Assembly (NCBI GenBank): GCA_001970955.1
Contig: MPUH01000121.1
Location: 1 to 64,000, forward strand
Source of the DNA: Stentor coeruleus
Taxonomy: Eukaryota > Ciliophora > Heterotrichea > Heterotrichida > Stentoridae
Direction: 5' to 3'
Length of the DNA stretch: 64,000 bases
Every line of letters begins with the position of its first letter. The first letter of the stretch is position 1. A program made the position numbers and the translations under genes. The notes beneath the pieces were generated by a model, which saw nothing but the letters and a program-made list of their open reading frames with translations, did no database searches and was not told where the DNA came from. Positions 52,008 to 62,354 of this stretch are shown here, piece after piece.

Positions 52008-53078
52008 ATGGAAGAGTCAGCCCCAGAAGGTAAAAATAAATTCTCAGCAGGAGGGACAACCTTCACCGTCGACAATCGCTACGAGTTTATAAAAAAAATC
52101 GGCCACGGGGCCTACGGAGTTGTAGTCTCAGCCTTGGACCATCAAACCGGGACCAAAATCGCTATAAAAAAAATCCCAAATGCCTTTGAAGACTTGGTAG
52201 ACGCAAAACGTATCGTCCGTGAAATCAAGTTACTAAGTTTTTTTGACCATGAAAACACCATAAGTCTTTTAGATGTAATGTTGCCTCCAAAGCGAACAGG
52301 ATACAATGATATTTATATAGTAACTGATTTAATGGAGACAGATTTACATAGAGTTATTTATTCAAAACAAGCTTTAAGCAATGAACATATTCAATATTTT
52401 ATGTATCAAATATTACGAGGGCTTTTGTATATGCATTCAGCTAATGTTATACATAGAGATATCAAACCTTCGAATCTTTTGCTTAATAAACAATGTGATT
52501 TGAAAATCTGCGACTTGGGATTAGCTAGAGGATATGATGTAAACACAGAGAATTTGACAGAGTATGTCGTAACAAGATGGTATAGAGCGCCTGAAGTAGT
52601 CTTGAATTCATCTCAATACACAGAACAGATCGATGTTTGGAGTATAGGCTGCGTGTTTTCTGAGCTCCTTGGACGTAATCCTTTGTTCCCAGGAGAAGAC
52701 TATTTAGACTTAGTCCAAAGAATCATCACTGTGCTTGGGACTCCTTCTCCTGAAGATATGCAGTTTATTGAAAACCAAGCAGCCAGAAGATTTATAAGTA
52801 AACTACCGAAAAAAGAAAAAACCAGATGGAGTATCATCTACCCTAAAGGCCATCCTGTAGCCTTAGACCTACTAGACAAAATGCTAGTCTTTAACCCTTC
52901 TAAAAGATGGACTGTCAAGCAATGCTTAGAACACCCTTACTTTAATGGATTGCATAACCCTGAAGAAGAACCTGTAGCCACAGCACCTTTTGATTGGAGC
53001 TTTGATAACTTTGAACCGACCAAGGAAATACTTCAGAACATGGTCTATGAAGAAGCTTTAAAGTTCCACCCAGTTTAA
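52008..53078 (+). CDS. ERK-type MAP kinase
   Basis: 356 residues, normal ERK length. All motifs are present: GHGAYGVVVSA, AIKKIPNAFEDLVDAKRIVREI, VIHRDIKPSNLLLN, activation lip T184-E-Y186 (NLTEYVVTRWYRAPEV), DVWSIGCVFSELL and MLVFNPSKRWTVKQCLEHPYF. The metal-binding motif reads D169-L-G171 (ICDLGLARG) instead of DFG, a change seen in some active kinases. A short N-terminal tail precedes the core. It would be activated by a MAPK kinase through the TEY pair and phosphorylate Ser/Thr-Pro sites. Higher G+C near the 5' end suggests good expression. Confidence 0.96.
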   Translation: MEESAPEGKNKFSAGGTTFTVDNRYEFIKKIGHGAYGVVVSALDHQTGTKIAIKKIPNAFEDLVDAKRIVREIKLLSFFDHENTISLLDVMLPPKRTGYNDIYIVTDLMETDLHRVIYSKQALSNEHIQYFMYQILRGLLYMHSANVIHRDIKPSNLLLNKQCDLKICDLGLARGYDVNTENLTEYVVTRWYRAPEVVLNSSQYTEQIDVWSIGCVFSELLGRNPLFPGEDYLDLVQRIITVLGTPSPEDMQFIENQAARRFISKLPKKEKTRWSIIYPKGHPVALDLLDKMLVFNPSKRWTVKQCLEHPYFNGLHNPEEEPVATAPFDWSFDNFEPTKEILQNMVYEEALKFHPV

Positions 53079-53904
53079 ATAAGTTTTATCTTTATTGGTT
53101 TAGAAATCTTAATTAATATCTTACAATAGAGCATACTTTTTTGTATATAAAGTTTATATTTAGTTATAAAAATGTTTATGTGCTGTATATTAATTATCAC
53201 AAAATACATATGCCTTTTTTAAGGTATGTTGCATATTAAGTTTTAAATCTAGGATGACTACTATAAAGCATAAGATAGGATAAAAGGTGTTTCTGAAGAA
53301 GGTAGAGGGAAATCGAGAAATTTAATTTTTATCAGCCTTTTTTTATAGACTTTTTGTATTTAAATAGGCTGAGTTGTCATAGTTTATGTATTTGACTATA
53401 GATATCTTTGCTAAATTTTAGATTTTTATTTTGCCTATTTTTTGATATCACCTTATTTATTATAAATAGGTTAGTTGACTTATAGAAATCAATCATATTA
53501 TTATATTCCATCGCTACAAACTAAACTTAAGTACTTATATTTTAGCACTTTTTAAGTAAAAAACTTAGATTATCATATATTATCCTTGCAATATGCATTC
53601 TATGATGATTTCCTTAAGTTTCTTCAGCTTCATAATAGAAATTATAATTATTTTTTTTACCTCAAACTGGTTTATTGTATTCACCTTGCAAGCATCTAAA
53701 AAGCATATTTTCTTAGATTTTACAGTTTTTTTTTCCCTATGCTTTATAAATTACGCTAGATTTTCGCGACTAAGGTCCTTTGGATATTAGAAATACCAGA
53801 AAGGGGATTTGGGAAAAGGGTCCGAATATTCAAGTTTGAAAATATTGGCTGAAAATTATTTAGATGGCAAAAATCAAAGTCTCCATGTATTTTCTATATA
53901 AATA
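53079..53904. other. Intergenic region, AT-rich
   Basis: A 65-residue hydrophobic open frame near 53593 has no convincing coding features. Otherwise nothing is seen. Confidence 0.55.
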
Positions 53905-54978
53905 ATGGCTAACCCTCCTATAGCTTCTTGCTTACTATACCGGGAGCAAGGGGATCCACAAAGCTATGGAAGCCTAGGCTTAAAAAAAAACTGGTCCTTA
54001 GGAAAAATTACTATGAAAGCAACCATCCCAACTGTTCATAGAAACGCCAAACTCATATGGATATCTGGAAGATTAAATTTTATTATCACATTAGATAACA
54101 GAGGTCATGTTGTTATATATGACACTTTCCAAGATTATAATCCTATAGTGTTAAATGAGAATCTTGAGCATGTTTATAAATGTGTTTTCATAGATAATGA
54201 CATTGTAACAATATCAAAATCAGCTTACGATAATACTATTTTATTCCATAAATATATTTTAGCTGAATTGCAAGTGTATAAAATACATCGATTACAGATA
54301 CTTGAAGATGTGAAGATCCCACTTTCCTGCTTAAAAGATATAAATGAAAGGTCAGCAATAGTCCTCATCGAAAAACCGAATACTATAGAAATCTGGTCAT
54401 TACAAAGAAATTATCTTCTTTATTCATTTATAAAAAAGGAAGAACTGTCATATAGTTTTTCCTCAGGATTTCTCATTTATTGGCAAAAACTTCAATGCAG
54501 CATATCAATTAACGTTATATGCTTTCTAACTCAAAGCTGTAAACAATATAATTTATTATCAAATAATGATATTTACTTTTGTGAGATTATAAAAGGAAAA
54601 TTAGTTGTTTGTATTGAAGGATGCCATTTGCAAATTATAGATTTGAATACTCATCATAATGTTTGTGTGAGAAAAGGTATGCCCAAGCAGTATTTTTCAA
54701 TGAGTAGTTGTGAAGCTTCTTTAGGGATTTTTAATGATGGGACTGGGGTGATTATTGATAAGGAAGTTAAGGAATTTAGAGCTATAGATGAGGATTACTG
54801 TTTTGCTGACCTTTTTGGCAAACCTATCTTATATTCAGCTCAAAACAAAGAACTTATTATTGACTCTAAGCCTTACACCATTCCTTTTACAACGAAAATC
54901 ATACAGCAAATTGGTTGCAACCCTGACACCCAGAACATTTATTTAACGGAAAAAGGAATAATTCATATAATAGAGTAA
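53905..54978 (+). CDS. Beta-propeller-like hypothetical protein
   Basis: 357 residues rich in short beta strands with repeated patterns such as NFIITLDNRGHVVIYDT, SAIVLIEKPNTIEIWSL and KLVVCIEGCHLQIIDLN, like degenerate WD blades. No signal peptide. Possibly a partial or highly diverged WD40 protein; only some blades have WD-like ends. The start is in ATAAATAATGG context. No orthologue recognised. Confidence 0.6.
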   Translation: MANPPIASCLLYREQGDPQSYGSLGLKKNWSLGKITMKATIPTVHRNAKLIWISGRLNFIITLDNRGHVVIYDTFQDYNPIVLNENLEHVYKCVFIDNDIVTISKSAYDNTILFHKYILAELQVYKIHRLQILEDVKIPLSCLKDINERSAIVLIEKPNTIEIWSLQRNYLLYSFIKKEELSYSFSSGFLIYWQKLQCSISINVICFLTQSCKQYNLLSNNDIYFCEIIKGKLVVCIEGCHLQIIDLNTHHNVCVRKGMPKQYFSMSSCEASLGIFNDGTGVIIDKEVKEFRAIDEDYCFADLFGKPILYSAQNKELIIDSKPYTIPFTTKIIQQIGCNPDTQNIYLTEKGIIHIIE

Positions 54979-55070
54979 TAAAAATCTCTTAAAAAAAATT
55001 TCTATAGAAATCCACTTATGTTAAAATAATTTCCCTGATCAAAGCTCATTTATCTTTTATAAAAAAAAAA

Positions 55071-55649
55071 TTATTGTTCCAAATTTAATTGAGATGCTTC
55101 AATAAGTTCAGCACTTCTTTTAAGCATTTCCTTCAAATTGCCAATATCTTCTTTAACCTTATTTTCTCTAATCTCCTGTTCTTTCTTATATTCCTCAAAT
55201 TTATCTTTTAGGTTATTTGTAATCTTTTCATTAGATATATTTTCTTCATCATTTAGCTTTGGATTCGTATTTTTTCTAGCATTACGAAAGAATTTTGGCC
55301 TTTCTGGGATATCTTTTTGAATAGTTTTTTTAATATTGTTAGCTTGAAGATATTTTTTTGGGCTACTTTTTAAAGTTTGTTTCGGCTCATTGATTGGACT
55401 ATATAATGATGAGCGTTTATCTGGGGATAGAGCATTTGTTGATGCATTAGAATATCCTCTTTCATGGGATATTTTTGGAGGGCTTTTTAGAGATGGGCTT
55501 TTAAGAATGTAATAAGTGCTATAGTTTATTATGGGAGTTGATGAACGTAAACCTTTTGACCAGCTTTTTTTTGGAAGTGGGTATGTTTCTCTGACAGGGG
55601 TAAGCTGAGTTTTATATCTTAGTATGGAATTTAGAATAGCTTCTTCCAT
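55071..55649 (-). CDS. Hypothetical protein with Ser/Pro-rich region and coiled coil
   Basis: 192 residues, start at 55649. The N-terminal 110 residues are Ser/Pro/Tyr-rich with several SP sites (LKSPSLKSPPK, SPDKRSSLYSPINEP). The last 60 are a charged helix (LKDKFEEYKKEQEIRENKVKED). The convergent gene ends about 90 bp away. It may be a phospho-regulated cytoskeletal protein; the family is not recognised. Confidence 0.55.
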   Translation of the reverse strand: MEEAILNSILRYKTQLTPVRETYPLPKKSWSKGLRSSTPIINYSTYYILKSPSLKSPPKISHERGYSNASTNALSPDKRSSLYSPINEPKQTLKSSPKKYLQANNIKKTIQKDIPERPKFFRNARKNTNPKLNDEENISNEKITNNLKDKFEEYKKEQEIRENKVKEDIGNLKEMLKRSAELIEASQLNLEQ

Positions 55650-56673
55650 TTTATTAAAGTATGTTAGGGTGCTATTTGTTTTTTTTTTAGAATGGAATTT
55701 AGGATGAATTTTGAGGAAGGGATGAGGCTTGTATTAGATGTTTTTTCTAGTTAAAGAATTTTTAGATACGCTTTAAAGTTTTTTTTTGAAGAGGAGTTTT
55801 TATAGTGCACTTTTGAGCTTTGAGGCTTTTTTAGATAGGAGTTAGAAAGTGTTAATAACAATTGGATATTTATACTTAAGAATTATTTGGTAAATACCAT
55901 TTTGTGTTTTGTAAAATTATAGATAAATTTGATTTGCTTTAATTTGAGTGTTAAGGTATAAGCAAGTTATTGTGTTGGGAGAAAGTGAAAATTAGCGCAT
56001 AATTTTTTTGTATTATATAAGATAATTAATAATTTCCCACTTCCTATATATTAAAAACTTAGGGTGCTATAAAAAATCATGTTTCTTTATTCTATTCAAC
56101 TATTAACCATTTTCTTATATCTTTCTTTAAAATAGTCCTTTGACATAATATTAAAATAATAAAAGTGTAGTAATTATTTATCAAACTTGTTGAAGAAAAA
56201 TAACATAAAATAATTCTGCACTTTGTACCTAGTTGAAGTAGTTGATTTTCAGTATAAATTCTATTAATAATATTTATTACTGAGAATTAGATGTAGCCAA
56301 ATCCTGTGAGCGCATCATAGTCAAACCTCACTGTACCTCGTGATTTTGATTAATTAATCTTTATATGTATTCAATGAACAATTCCATATATAATAATCTA
56401 ATCAATCTCTTCCTCATAAAAATCTTATTTTCACATACAAACCTTACTCAATCTCCTATAATCCTAATAAAATCCCTCTATTTCAATTAAATCTCCTAAA
56501 AAAATATCCCAGTTCCTATCATTTCTATTAAAATTGTTTATTCTATAAAAAAAAAAAATCNAAAAAAAAAAATATCCCAGTTCCTATCATTTCTATTAAA
56601 ATTGTTTATTCTATAAAAAAAAAAATTTTATCGATTCATATTCTAACTTATAAATAGTGATATTAAAACGTAT
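55650..56673. other. Intergenic region with a GC-richer islet and an N-junction duplication
   Basis: Bases 56290-56350 are richer in G+C (tgtgagcgcatcatag); gtgag and ctcac pair around a 16-nt loop, with aaatc and gattt outside. A duplication around an N at 56561 is listed separately. No gene. Confidence 0.55.
56498..56625. repeat. About 60-bp duplication flanking a single N
   Basis: The segment tatcccagttcctatcattt and what follows occurs at about 56500-56558 and 56571-56625 around N 56561, each ending in a poly-A run. Probably unmerged contig ends. Confidence 0.9.
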
Positions 56674-58488
56674 CTAAAGATCATAAAGTTCATTCTGTAA
56701 GTTCTTTGGCAGTTTATCATATCCAAGCTGGTTCCATATTTCTTTCAGCTTGTTCAGCACTCCAGGGTCACTATTTTCTAACTGGGCATGAGTAATTTTA
56801 ACAAGCCTTTCAATCTCATCATTAGCCAAAGCTTCTTCAATCTCCTCCATAACATCCCTTCTTGTATCCATAATCCTACTACTTTCAAGGTTATCAAAAT
56901 CCTCACAAAATTTTGTTAAGTCCAATTCATTAGGGCCTTTAATCTTTTTTTCAGCATAGCTTTGATCGTCTCCTGAGTTAAAAGGCTGAGTTTCTCTTTG
57001 ACCTAAAAACATCTTTAAAACCCCCAGTTTTAAAAGAATCCTTCTTTTTACTGGGCTTAATAAAATCTGTTCACGCCATCTTCGATTGACCACTTTAGCA
57101 AAAAGTCCATAGTCCCGTTCAAGATTTTTATTAGGCAAAAATGTTTCGTCTTGTGCTTGTTCTCGAAGAAAAGTTAGGATGTCTAACTGTTCAATAACTG
57201 TATATTGTAGAGGATGATTTTCTTTACTAAGTAAATCATAGTGTTTTATAAGGATTTCTTCCATTTGCAAGATAGGCTTTACTTTAACGAAGTGAAAATT
57301 ATTGAAAGACTTTAAAGTTAAAATCATAGTCTGGGCATTTCGCAAATCCGCTAGTAAATATCGATACCCCATAGCTAGCTGCTTAACAGTATCAATACCC
57401 ACATCCCAATTCATTCTGAAGAGAGCTACAATAATTAGTATTATGATTATAAGCACAGCCCCAGTAGCATTAATTGCAATCAGTATATTAACTAAATTAG
57501 CATCAATCATAGTCTGTGACTTGTAACCAGCTGCTTTCAAGTACCCAATAAAAAAGTTAGCAGTAATCAACCACAGAGTCAAAGCATATAAAAAACTAGA
57601 ACTCAAACATCTATAAATTGGTATCACAGATATATACAAAGCAAAACCTCCTGAAACACAAACAAGAACCAAAAGCTTAGTTGCATTATCAGTATTCAAA
57701 GCTCCATGGATAACAACTAAACCTAACACAAATGCATAATAAATTGGACGATGATATACTCTAAGCCAAGAACTCCTGTAAGAACTGAAAAGATAAAGTT
57801 TTTCAGTAAGCCAAGAACTGGACACTCCAAGCAAAAATTCCATTTCCTTAAGCCTTATAAACTCATCATAAGAATCAGGGTCTGTAGTTATAACATGTTT
57901 ACATGCATGAACTAATAAGTATATTGGATATGCTATAAGGTAAAGACCTATTACAAAAAATGTAAGTATTGATAAAACAAGTTGCCTTCCTGAAGCCTCA
58001 CAATCACCATATTGACATAAAGCTGCTGGGATTACTCCAAGAGCAGTAGGTAAATACATGAAATGGGCAAACTTGAAGAAAATTCGTTGGAACTCAACAC
58101 GAAATAATACTGAAAAATGCAGGACGAATCTCATAAGAAGGTAAAAGACAAGGATTATAGCTGTGAGGATGATCCAGCCACCTGAATATAGTAGTCGGGA
58201 TGAAGGATCTTGGATAATGTCTTCATAGAGAATAGTCCCAAGGTCTCCTGCTATAAGACTTAGATATGAGGACTTGTATATTCCTTGCCAACGTACAGGC
58301 CAAGATTCATAGTTTGCAGCAAAGACAAAACTGAATAACTGGATCAATTGGAGGATGATATTCAGCTTTTCAGTCCAAAAATGTGAGATTCTGATACGTT
58401 TAAATAGGGATTTTTTTTGACTAAAGTCGAATAGCAGCTTGAATACTTCTAGGGACTCTTTATCTTTAGCAATCATTGGATTTGACAT
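56674..58488 (-). CDS. Large multipass membrane protein, cytoplasmic C-terminal domain
   Basis: 604 residues with about eight to ten hydrophobic segments between residues 40 and 370 (for example GGWIILTAIILVFYLLMRFV, LVLSILTFFVIGLYLIAYPI, GAVLIIIILIIVALF), then a helical cytoplasmic region. The pattern resembles the membrane part of large ciliate surface proteins that carry Cys-rich ectodomains, but here the protein starts directly with the membrane core. Paired cysteines CQYGDC lie in one loop. Starting ATG is in ATAATAAATG context. No transporter motif is recognised. Confidence 0.6.
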   Translation of the reverse strand: MSNPMIAKDKESLEVFKLLFDFSQKKSLFKRIRISHFWTEKLNIILQLIQLFSFVFAANYESWPVRWQGIYKSSYLSLIAGDLGTILYEDIIQDPSSRLLYSGGWIILTAIILVFYLLMRFVLHFSVLFRVEFQRIFFKFAHFMYLPTALGVIPAALCQYGDCEASGRQLVLSILTFFVIGLYLIAYPIYLLVHACKHVITTDPDSYDEFIRLKEMEFLLGVSSSWLTEKLYLFSSYRSSWLRVYHRPIYYAFVLGLVVIHGALNTDNATKLLVLVCVSGGFALYISVIPIYRCLSSSFLYALTLWLITANFFIGYLKAAGYKSQTMIDANLVNILIAINATGAVLIIIILIIVALFRMNWDVGIDTVKQLAMGYRYLLADLRNAQTMILTLKSFNNFHFVKVKPILQMEEILIKHYDLLSKENHPLQYTVIEQLDILTFLREQAQDETFLPNKNLERDYGLFAKVVNRRWREQILLSPVKRRILLKLGVLKMFLGQRETQPFNSGDDQSYAEKKIKGPNELDLTKFCEDFDNLESSRIMDTRRDVMEEIEEALANDEIERLVKITHAQLENSDPGVLNKLKEIWNQLGYDKLPKNLQNELYDL

Positions 58489-59269
58489 TTATTATATTGA
58501 TAAGAGTATGCTATTTTTAATGTGATTTTGGTATTAGTGCTCTTTTTTATAGTAGGAGTTTGATTTTTAATGGAGGGACAGTGGAGAATAAGGTTTTATA
58601 GAGGGAAATAAAGATGATTTGTATGGTTAAATAGTATAAAATTAAGGGATTTTTAGATTTTGGGTTAGGAAATAGAAGGGTTTTAGTGAAAGTCAGATTC
58701 TGATGCGATAAAATTTTAATGTTACTTTTAAATAATATGCTTTATTATATAGAGGTGTATAGGTAATAGAGAATAAATATAGCTTTTTAAGGCAAAACTA
58801 TTTAAATATAGCAGTAGGAAGTGTGTATTTATTTTTAAAACTACTCAAATTAAATTGAAAAGTGTTAATTTATTATGTCAATATTCATGAGTATAAATCA
58901 TAATATTCTTTATTATCACATAACATCTCTAGAAAATGCCCACTTTCCCTTTAACCTACATCAATTTCCTATAAAAAACTCCTATTCCAACACCTATTAT
59001 AATATTCCCCATATAAAAACCTTTTACTTCAATCATTTTGAACTTTAATTACAGCCCCACCACCAATAAAAGTTATATTTATTCTAATAATCAAGTCAAA
59101 AAAATATTCATCCTATCAACACANAGCCCCACCACCAATAAAAGTTATATTTATTCTAATAATCAAGTCAAAAAATATTCATCCTATCAACACCTCATCT
59201 GAAATATTTTAATATAAAATCACATAACCACTATTCTCAAAATCATGTCAACCTTATAAATCAAAATCA
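58489..59269. other. Divergent intergenic region with an N-junction duplication
   Basis: A 70-bp segment (59053-59123) recurs at 59125-59194 around N 59124. The + strand is C-rich before the next start. No gene. Confidence 0.6.
59053..59194. repeat. About 70-bp duplication flanking a single N
   Basis: Both copies begin agccccaccaccaataaaag and differ by one A in a homopolymer run (caaaaaaat versus caaaaaat). Same signature as the other N junctions. Confidence 0.93.
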
Positions 59270-62200
59270 ATGAAGTACTTATCCTTATACGAAGACCCTA
59301 CAAAGCTCATAGAAAGCTATGAAATCAAATCTGATATAAATCAAGCTTCAAAGCCATATCTACTTATTAACAACTCAGTTTTTAAATTCCCAGGACTACA
59401 TAAAATCAGCCTTCCATCTGTAATTTGGATCTGCAGCAACTCTTCTATTTCAATTGCTGTGACAAGTGATGGGCAAGTTTATGGCTGGGGCAAGGATGAT
59501 TTAGGATTACTAGGTAATGGGATTCAGAATTATTCTACTCCTATTCATCTAAAAACTCTTACCAATATAAAAATATGTGCTCTTAGTTCGAACCATGTAG
59601 CTGCAGTATCAACTAAAGGTTCTCTTTATACCTGGGGTAGTATCAGTCATCCAAAACTCGGCTTTAAAACTTGTGATTTCTTCAATCCTCATCTAATATC
59701 ATCATGTTCTTCATATATTATTACATCTGTTATATGTGGAGACAATTATACATGTTTGCTTACAGATGGGTGTTATACATTAATATATGGCGAAATAGGG
59801 CAAAAACATCTAAATGCTTTAAAAACCCAAAAAAGATTATCAGACAAAAACCCTAACACCCAAAAAAATTACCTTCCTTATTCCCATCCAACACTTGATA
59901 GCCAGCCAGTTTTACAAATAACTGGATATTCTGATTATATTGGTGTATTATTAGAATCCCATGAGGTTTGTGTATTAGACTCATGTTTAAATCTTAGGAA
60001 AATTTCAAGTTTTGAATGCCAAGTTGATAGTATTCAAGCTTTATCGAAAGATATTATCGGTATTGGGGATAATAATATAATAATTTGGTCTAATGTGACA
60101 AAATGCGTTAATGATATTGAATGCCCGATAAAAGAATGGGCTGAAATCTCATATAAAAGATGTAAAAATATAAGTTTGTGGTGTTGGGGAAGTGGGTTTG
60201 TTGTAGATTCTGATGATAAAAATGTGTTTGATATAGATCAGACTACGGATTATAGTGGTTTTGATAAAAGTATGACTAGAATATCTGATGAAAGCCCTTT
60301 AATTTTTGGGTCTAAGTCTATAGAAAACCTTTCTCCACAGGCGAGTAGAGAAAGTTTGGAAAGACTTTTCCCTGTAAGTGATAAGAGCAATAGGGTTATT
60401 ATAGATAAAATACTTAAATGCCGAGTTGAATTCAGTAAAAGAGGTAAAATACTAGATGCTTTTAAAAAAATTGTCCATCCTATAGCAAAAAATGCTTTTT
60501 TTTGTGTTAAAGAGCATGGGGAAATTAAGAGAAATGAAATTTTATATAGAAATGCTGTGAAAATGTTCTGGATTTTAGAGAAAGTGTGTAGTGGGAGGGT
60601 GTATAAAAAATTTTGTATATGGCAAAGGATTAGGGTTTTGTTGGAGATGAAGATTAGGATAGAAAAGCAGAAGAAGGGGAAATGTCAAAATTGTAGGGAA
60701 ATGATTAAGGGAAAAGCTGTTGAAAGGTTTGGGAATGTGATGTGGTGTAGGATCAAAAAGATTTTGAAAGGAAGTTTGTTTGAGATATATTTGAAAGAGA
60801 AGAAATTGTTGAGGGATGTTAGAAAAGGTTTTGGGAAGATTGAGAAAATTGTTAGGTTAGCAGGGAAGAGAAGGCTTTTGGATGCTTTTAGATTGACTTT
60901 GTATTCGAATAAAGTGGTCTTTTTGTCAAAACAAGTTTTTTATAAGCATTTTTGTAAAGTTTTAGCATTGGTTTTTGGGGGAAAAGTGTTGAGAAATTGT
61001 AAGTATGCTTTGATGGAAATGAGGAAGATGCTAGCTTTGAAGTTAAAGGTTGGAAATTCTGGTAAAAGTTTGCTAATAATTGATTCACTTGAGACAAGGA
61101 ATGACACTTTAGAATTGTATAGTCCAAGTCCACATAATCAAACTAAAATTTTTGCAGTATTTCTCTTAAAAGACATGATAACAAAGAATATCAAATCCAA
61201 ACTTAAACTCTTTCTTCCTATCAAAAAATCATTCAACCTAAAAACTCTTCACAAACTCCTCTTAAACTTATCCTCCTACATCTTCAAAAAACAGTTCGCC
61301 TTAAAAGTCTTTTCTCTAACCTGTATTAAATTCTCATCCGGAACCCTAGACCCCTTTTACACAATCTTCCCAAAATCCTCAAGCGTGAATTTTGAAAACT
61401 TCAAAAACCCACAACATCTAAAAAACCCATTAAAAACCCACAAAAAAACCCCCTTAAAAACTCTTTCAGCTATCCAATCGCCTAAATCAAAAAAAAATCT
61501 AAGCATTTTCACTTCAGAATCCTCATCATCCTCATCATCATTCAATCAAACCTCAAAATCAGCTCTTCAAAGCCCTAAATCCTTTATCCACCAAAACCCA
61601 ACATCTTTTGCCTCAGGCGATCTTGTCAAATACCAAAAATTCCTTATAGAAAAAAAAGCTCTACAAATGATTGAAGAGAATTCATCAAATGATTCATATG
61701 AAAAAATCCCTTATATACACTTTTCTCATAAAACTAATAAAAAAAAGTCTGAAAAGCCTCCTTGGAAGCCAAATAGCCCATTGTCAAACTTTGCCTGGAA
61801 GCCTAAAACGAATTCATCAATGATTAAAGGTATTGAATATTATGAGAAAATTGCTGGGAGAAAAAATAAACATTTAGTTAATAGACAAACTTCTGAGGTT
61901 GAAGATTTTTATAAAAATTGCGTTAAAAAAACAAAGGAAGAAAAACAAAAAACTCATAAAGAATTAAGCAAAAACCATGAGGTAGAGTCATTACCCAGCC
62001 TCCAATCCCTGTCTCCAGTATCTATGCTAAATACTGGCCTGCCTATACCTTTTACTGTATTATCTATCATCAACATCGGTCTTGGGGTACTCATAAACGA
62101 TAAACTTCTTCAAAACTCCTCCAAAAAGCTTTACAAAAAAGCTATAAAGCAATTCATTTCCTATAAAAAAACTAAAAAATCAACAAACCCACAAAGATCT

Positions 62201-62308
62201 TCCCCATCAACATGGAAAATTCGAATCATCAGCATCGGCGCAGAAAAGCTCAAAAGGCTTCTTATGCTAAAAATAGGCCAATTTATCATAAAAAAACTAA
62301 AACCCTAA
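59270..62308 (+). CDS. RCC1-repeat protein with long helical region
   Basis: 1012 residues. RCC1-type blades are visible at the N terminus (about 55-175: GQVYGWGKDDLGLLGNG, GSLYTWGSISHPKLGF, and a weaker third), with later degenerate blades. From about residue 370 to 630 the protein is Lys/Arg-rich and helical with repeats such as KKFCIWQRIRVLLEMKIR, then a Ser/Pro-rich region (about 700-780) and a basic end. RCC1 propellers act as exchange factors or scaffolds; no exchange function can be claimed here. Codon use swings from G-rich to C-rich near base 61130, without breaking the frame. Confidence 0.75.
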   Translation: MKYLSLYEDPTKLIESYEIKSDINQASKPYLLINNSVFKFPGLHKISLPSVIWICSNSSISIAVTSDGQVYGWGKDDLGLLGNGIQNYSTPIHLKTLTNIKICALSSNHVAAVSTKGSLYTWGSISHPKLGFKTCDFFNPHLISSCSSYIITSVICGDNYTCLLTDGCYTLIYGEIGQKHLNALKTQKRLSDKNPNTQKNYLPYSHPTLDSQPVLQITGYSDYIGVLLESHEVCVLDSCLNLRKISSFECQVDSIQALSKDIIGIGDNNIIIWSNVTKCVNDIECPIKEWAEISYKRCKNISLWCWGSGFVVDSDDKNVFDIDQTTDYSGFDKSMTRISDESPLIFGSKSIENLSPQASRESLERLFPVSDKSNRVIIDKILKCRVEFSKRGKILDAFKKIVHPIAKNAFFCVKEHGEIKRNEILYRNAVKMFWILEKVCSGRVYKKFCIWQRIRVLLEMKIRIEKQKKGKCQNCREMIKGKAVERFGNVMWCRIKKILKGSLFEIYLKEKKLLRDVRKGFGKIEKIVRLAGKRRLLDAFRLTLYSNKVVFLSKQVFYKHFCKVLALVFGGKVLRNCKYALMEMRKMLALKLKVGNSGKSLLIIDSLETRNDTLELYSPSPHNQTKIFAVFLLKDMITKNIKSKLKLFLPIKKSFNLKTLHKLLLNLSSYIFKKQFALKVFSLTCIKFSSGTLDPFYTIFPKSSSVNFENFKNPQHLKNPLKTHKKTPLKTLSAIQSPKSKKNLSIFTSESSSSSSSFNQTSKSALQSPKSFIHQNPTSFASGDLVKYQKFLIEKKALQMIEENSSNDSYEKIPYIHFSHKTNKKKSEKPPWKPNSPLSNFAWKPKTNSSMIKGIEYYEKIAGRKNKHLVNRQTSEVEDFYKNCVKKTKEEKQKTHKELSKNHEVESLPSLQSLSPVSMLNTGLPIPFTVLSIINIGLGVLINDKLLQNSSKKLYKKAIKQFISYKKTKKSTNPQRSSPSTWKIRIISIGAEKLKRLLMLKIGQFIIKKLKP

Positions 62309-62354
62309 TCTAAATCACTTTCTTTCTAATACTTTATACAATTTCATCTAATAA

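Noticed and set aside
53593-53790. 65-residue hydrophobic open frame
   Set aside because: Composition matches random T-rich sequence; no motif or conserved start context.
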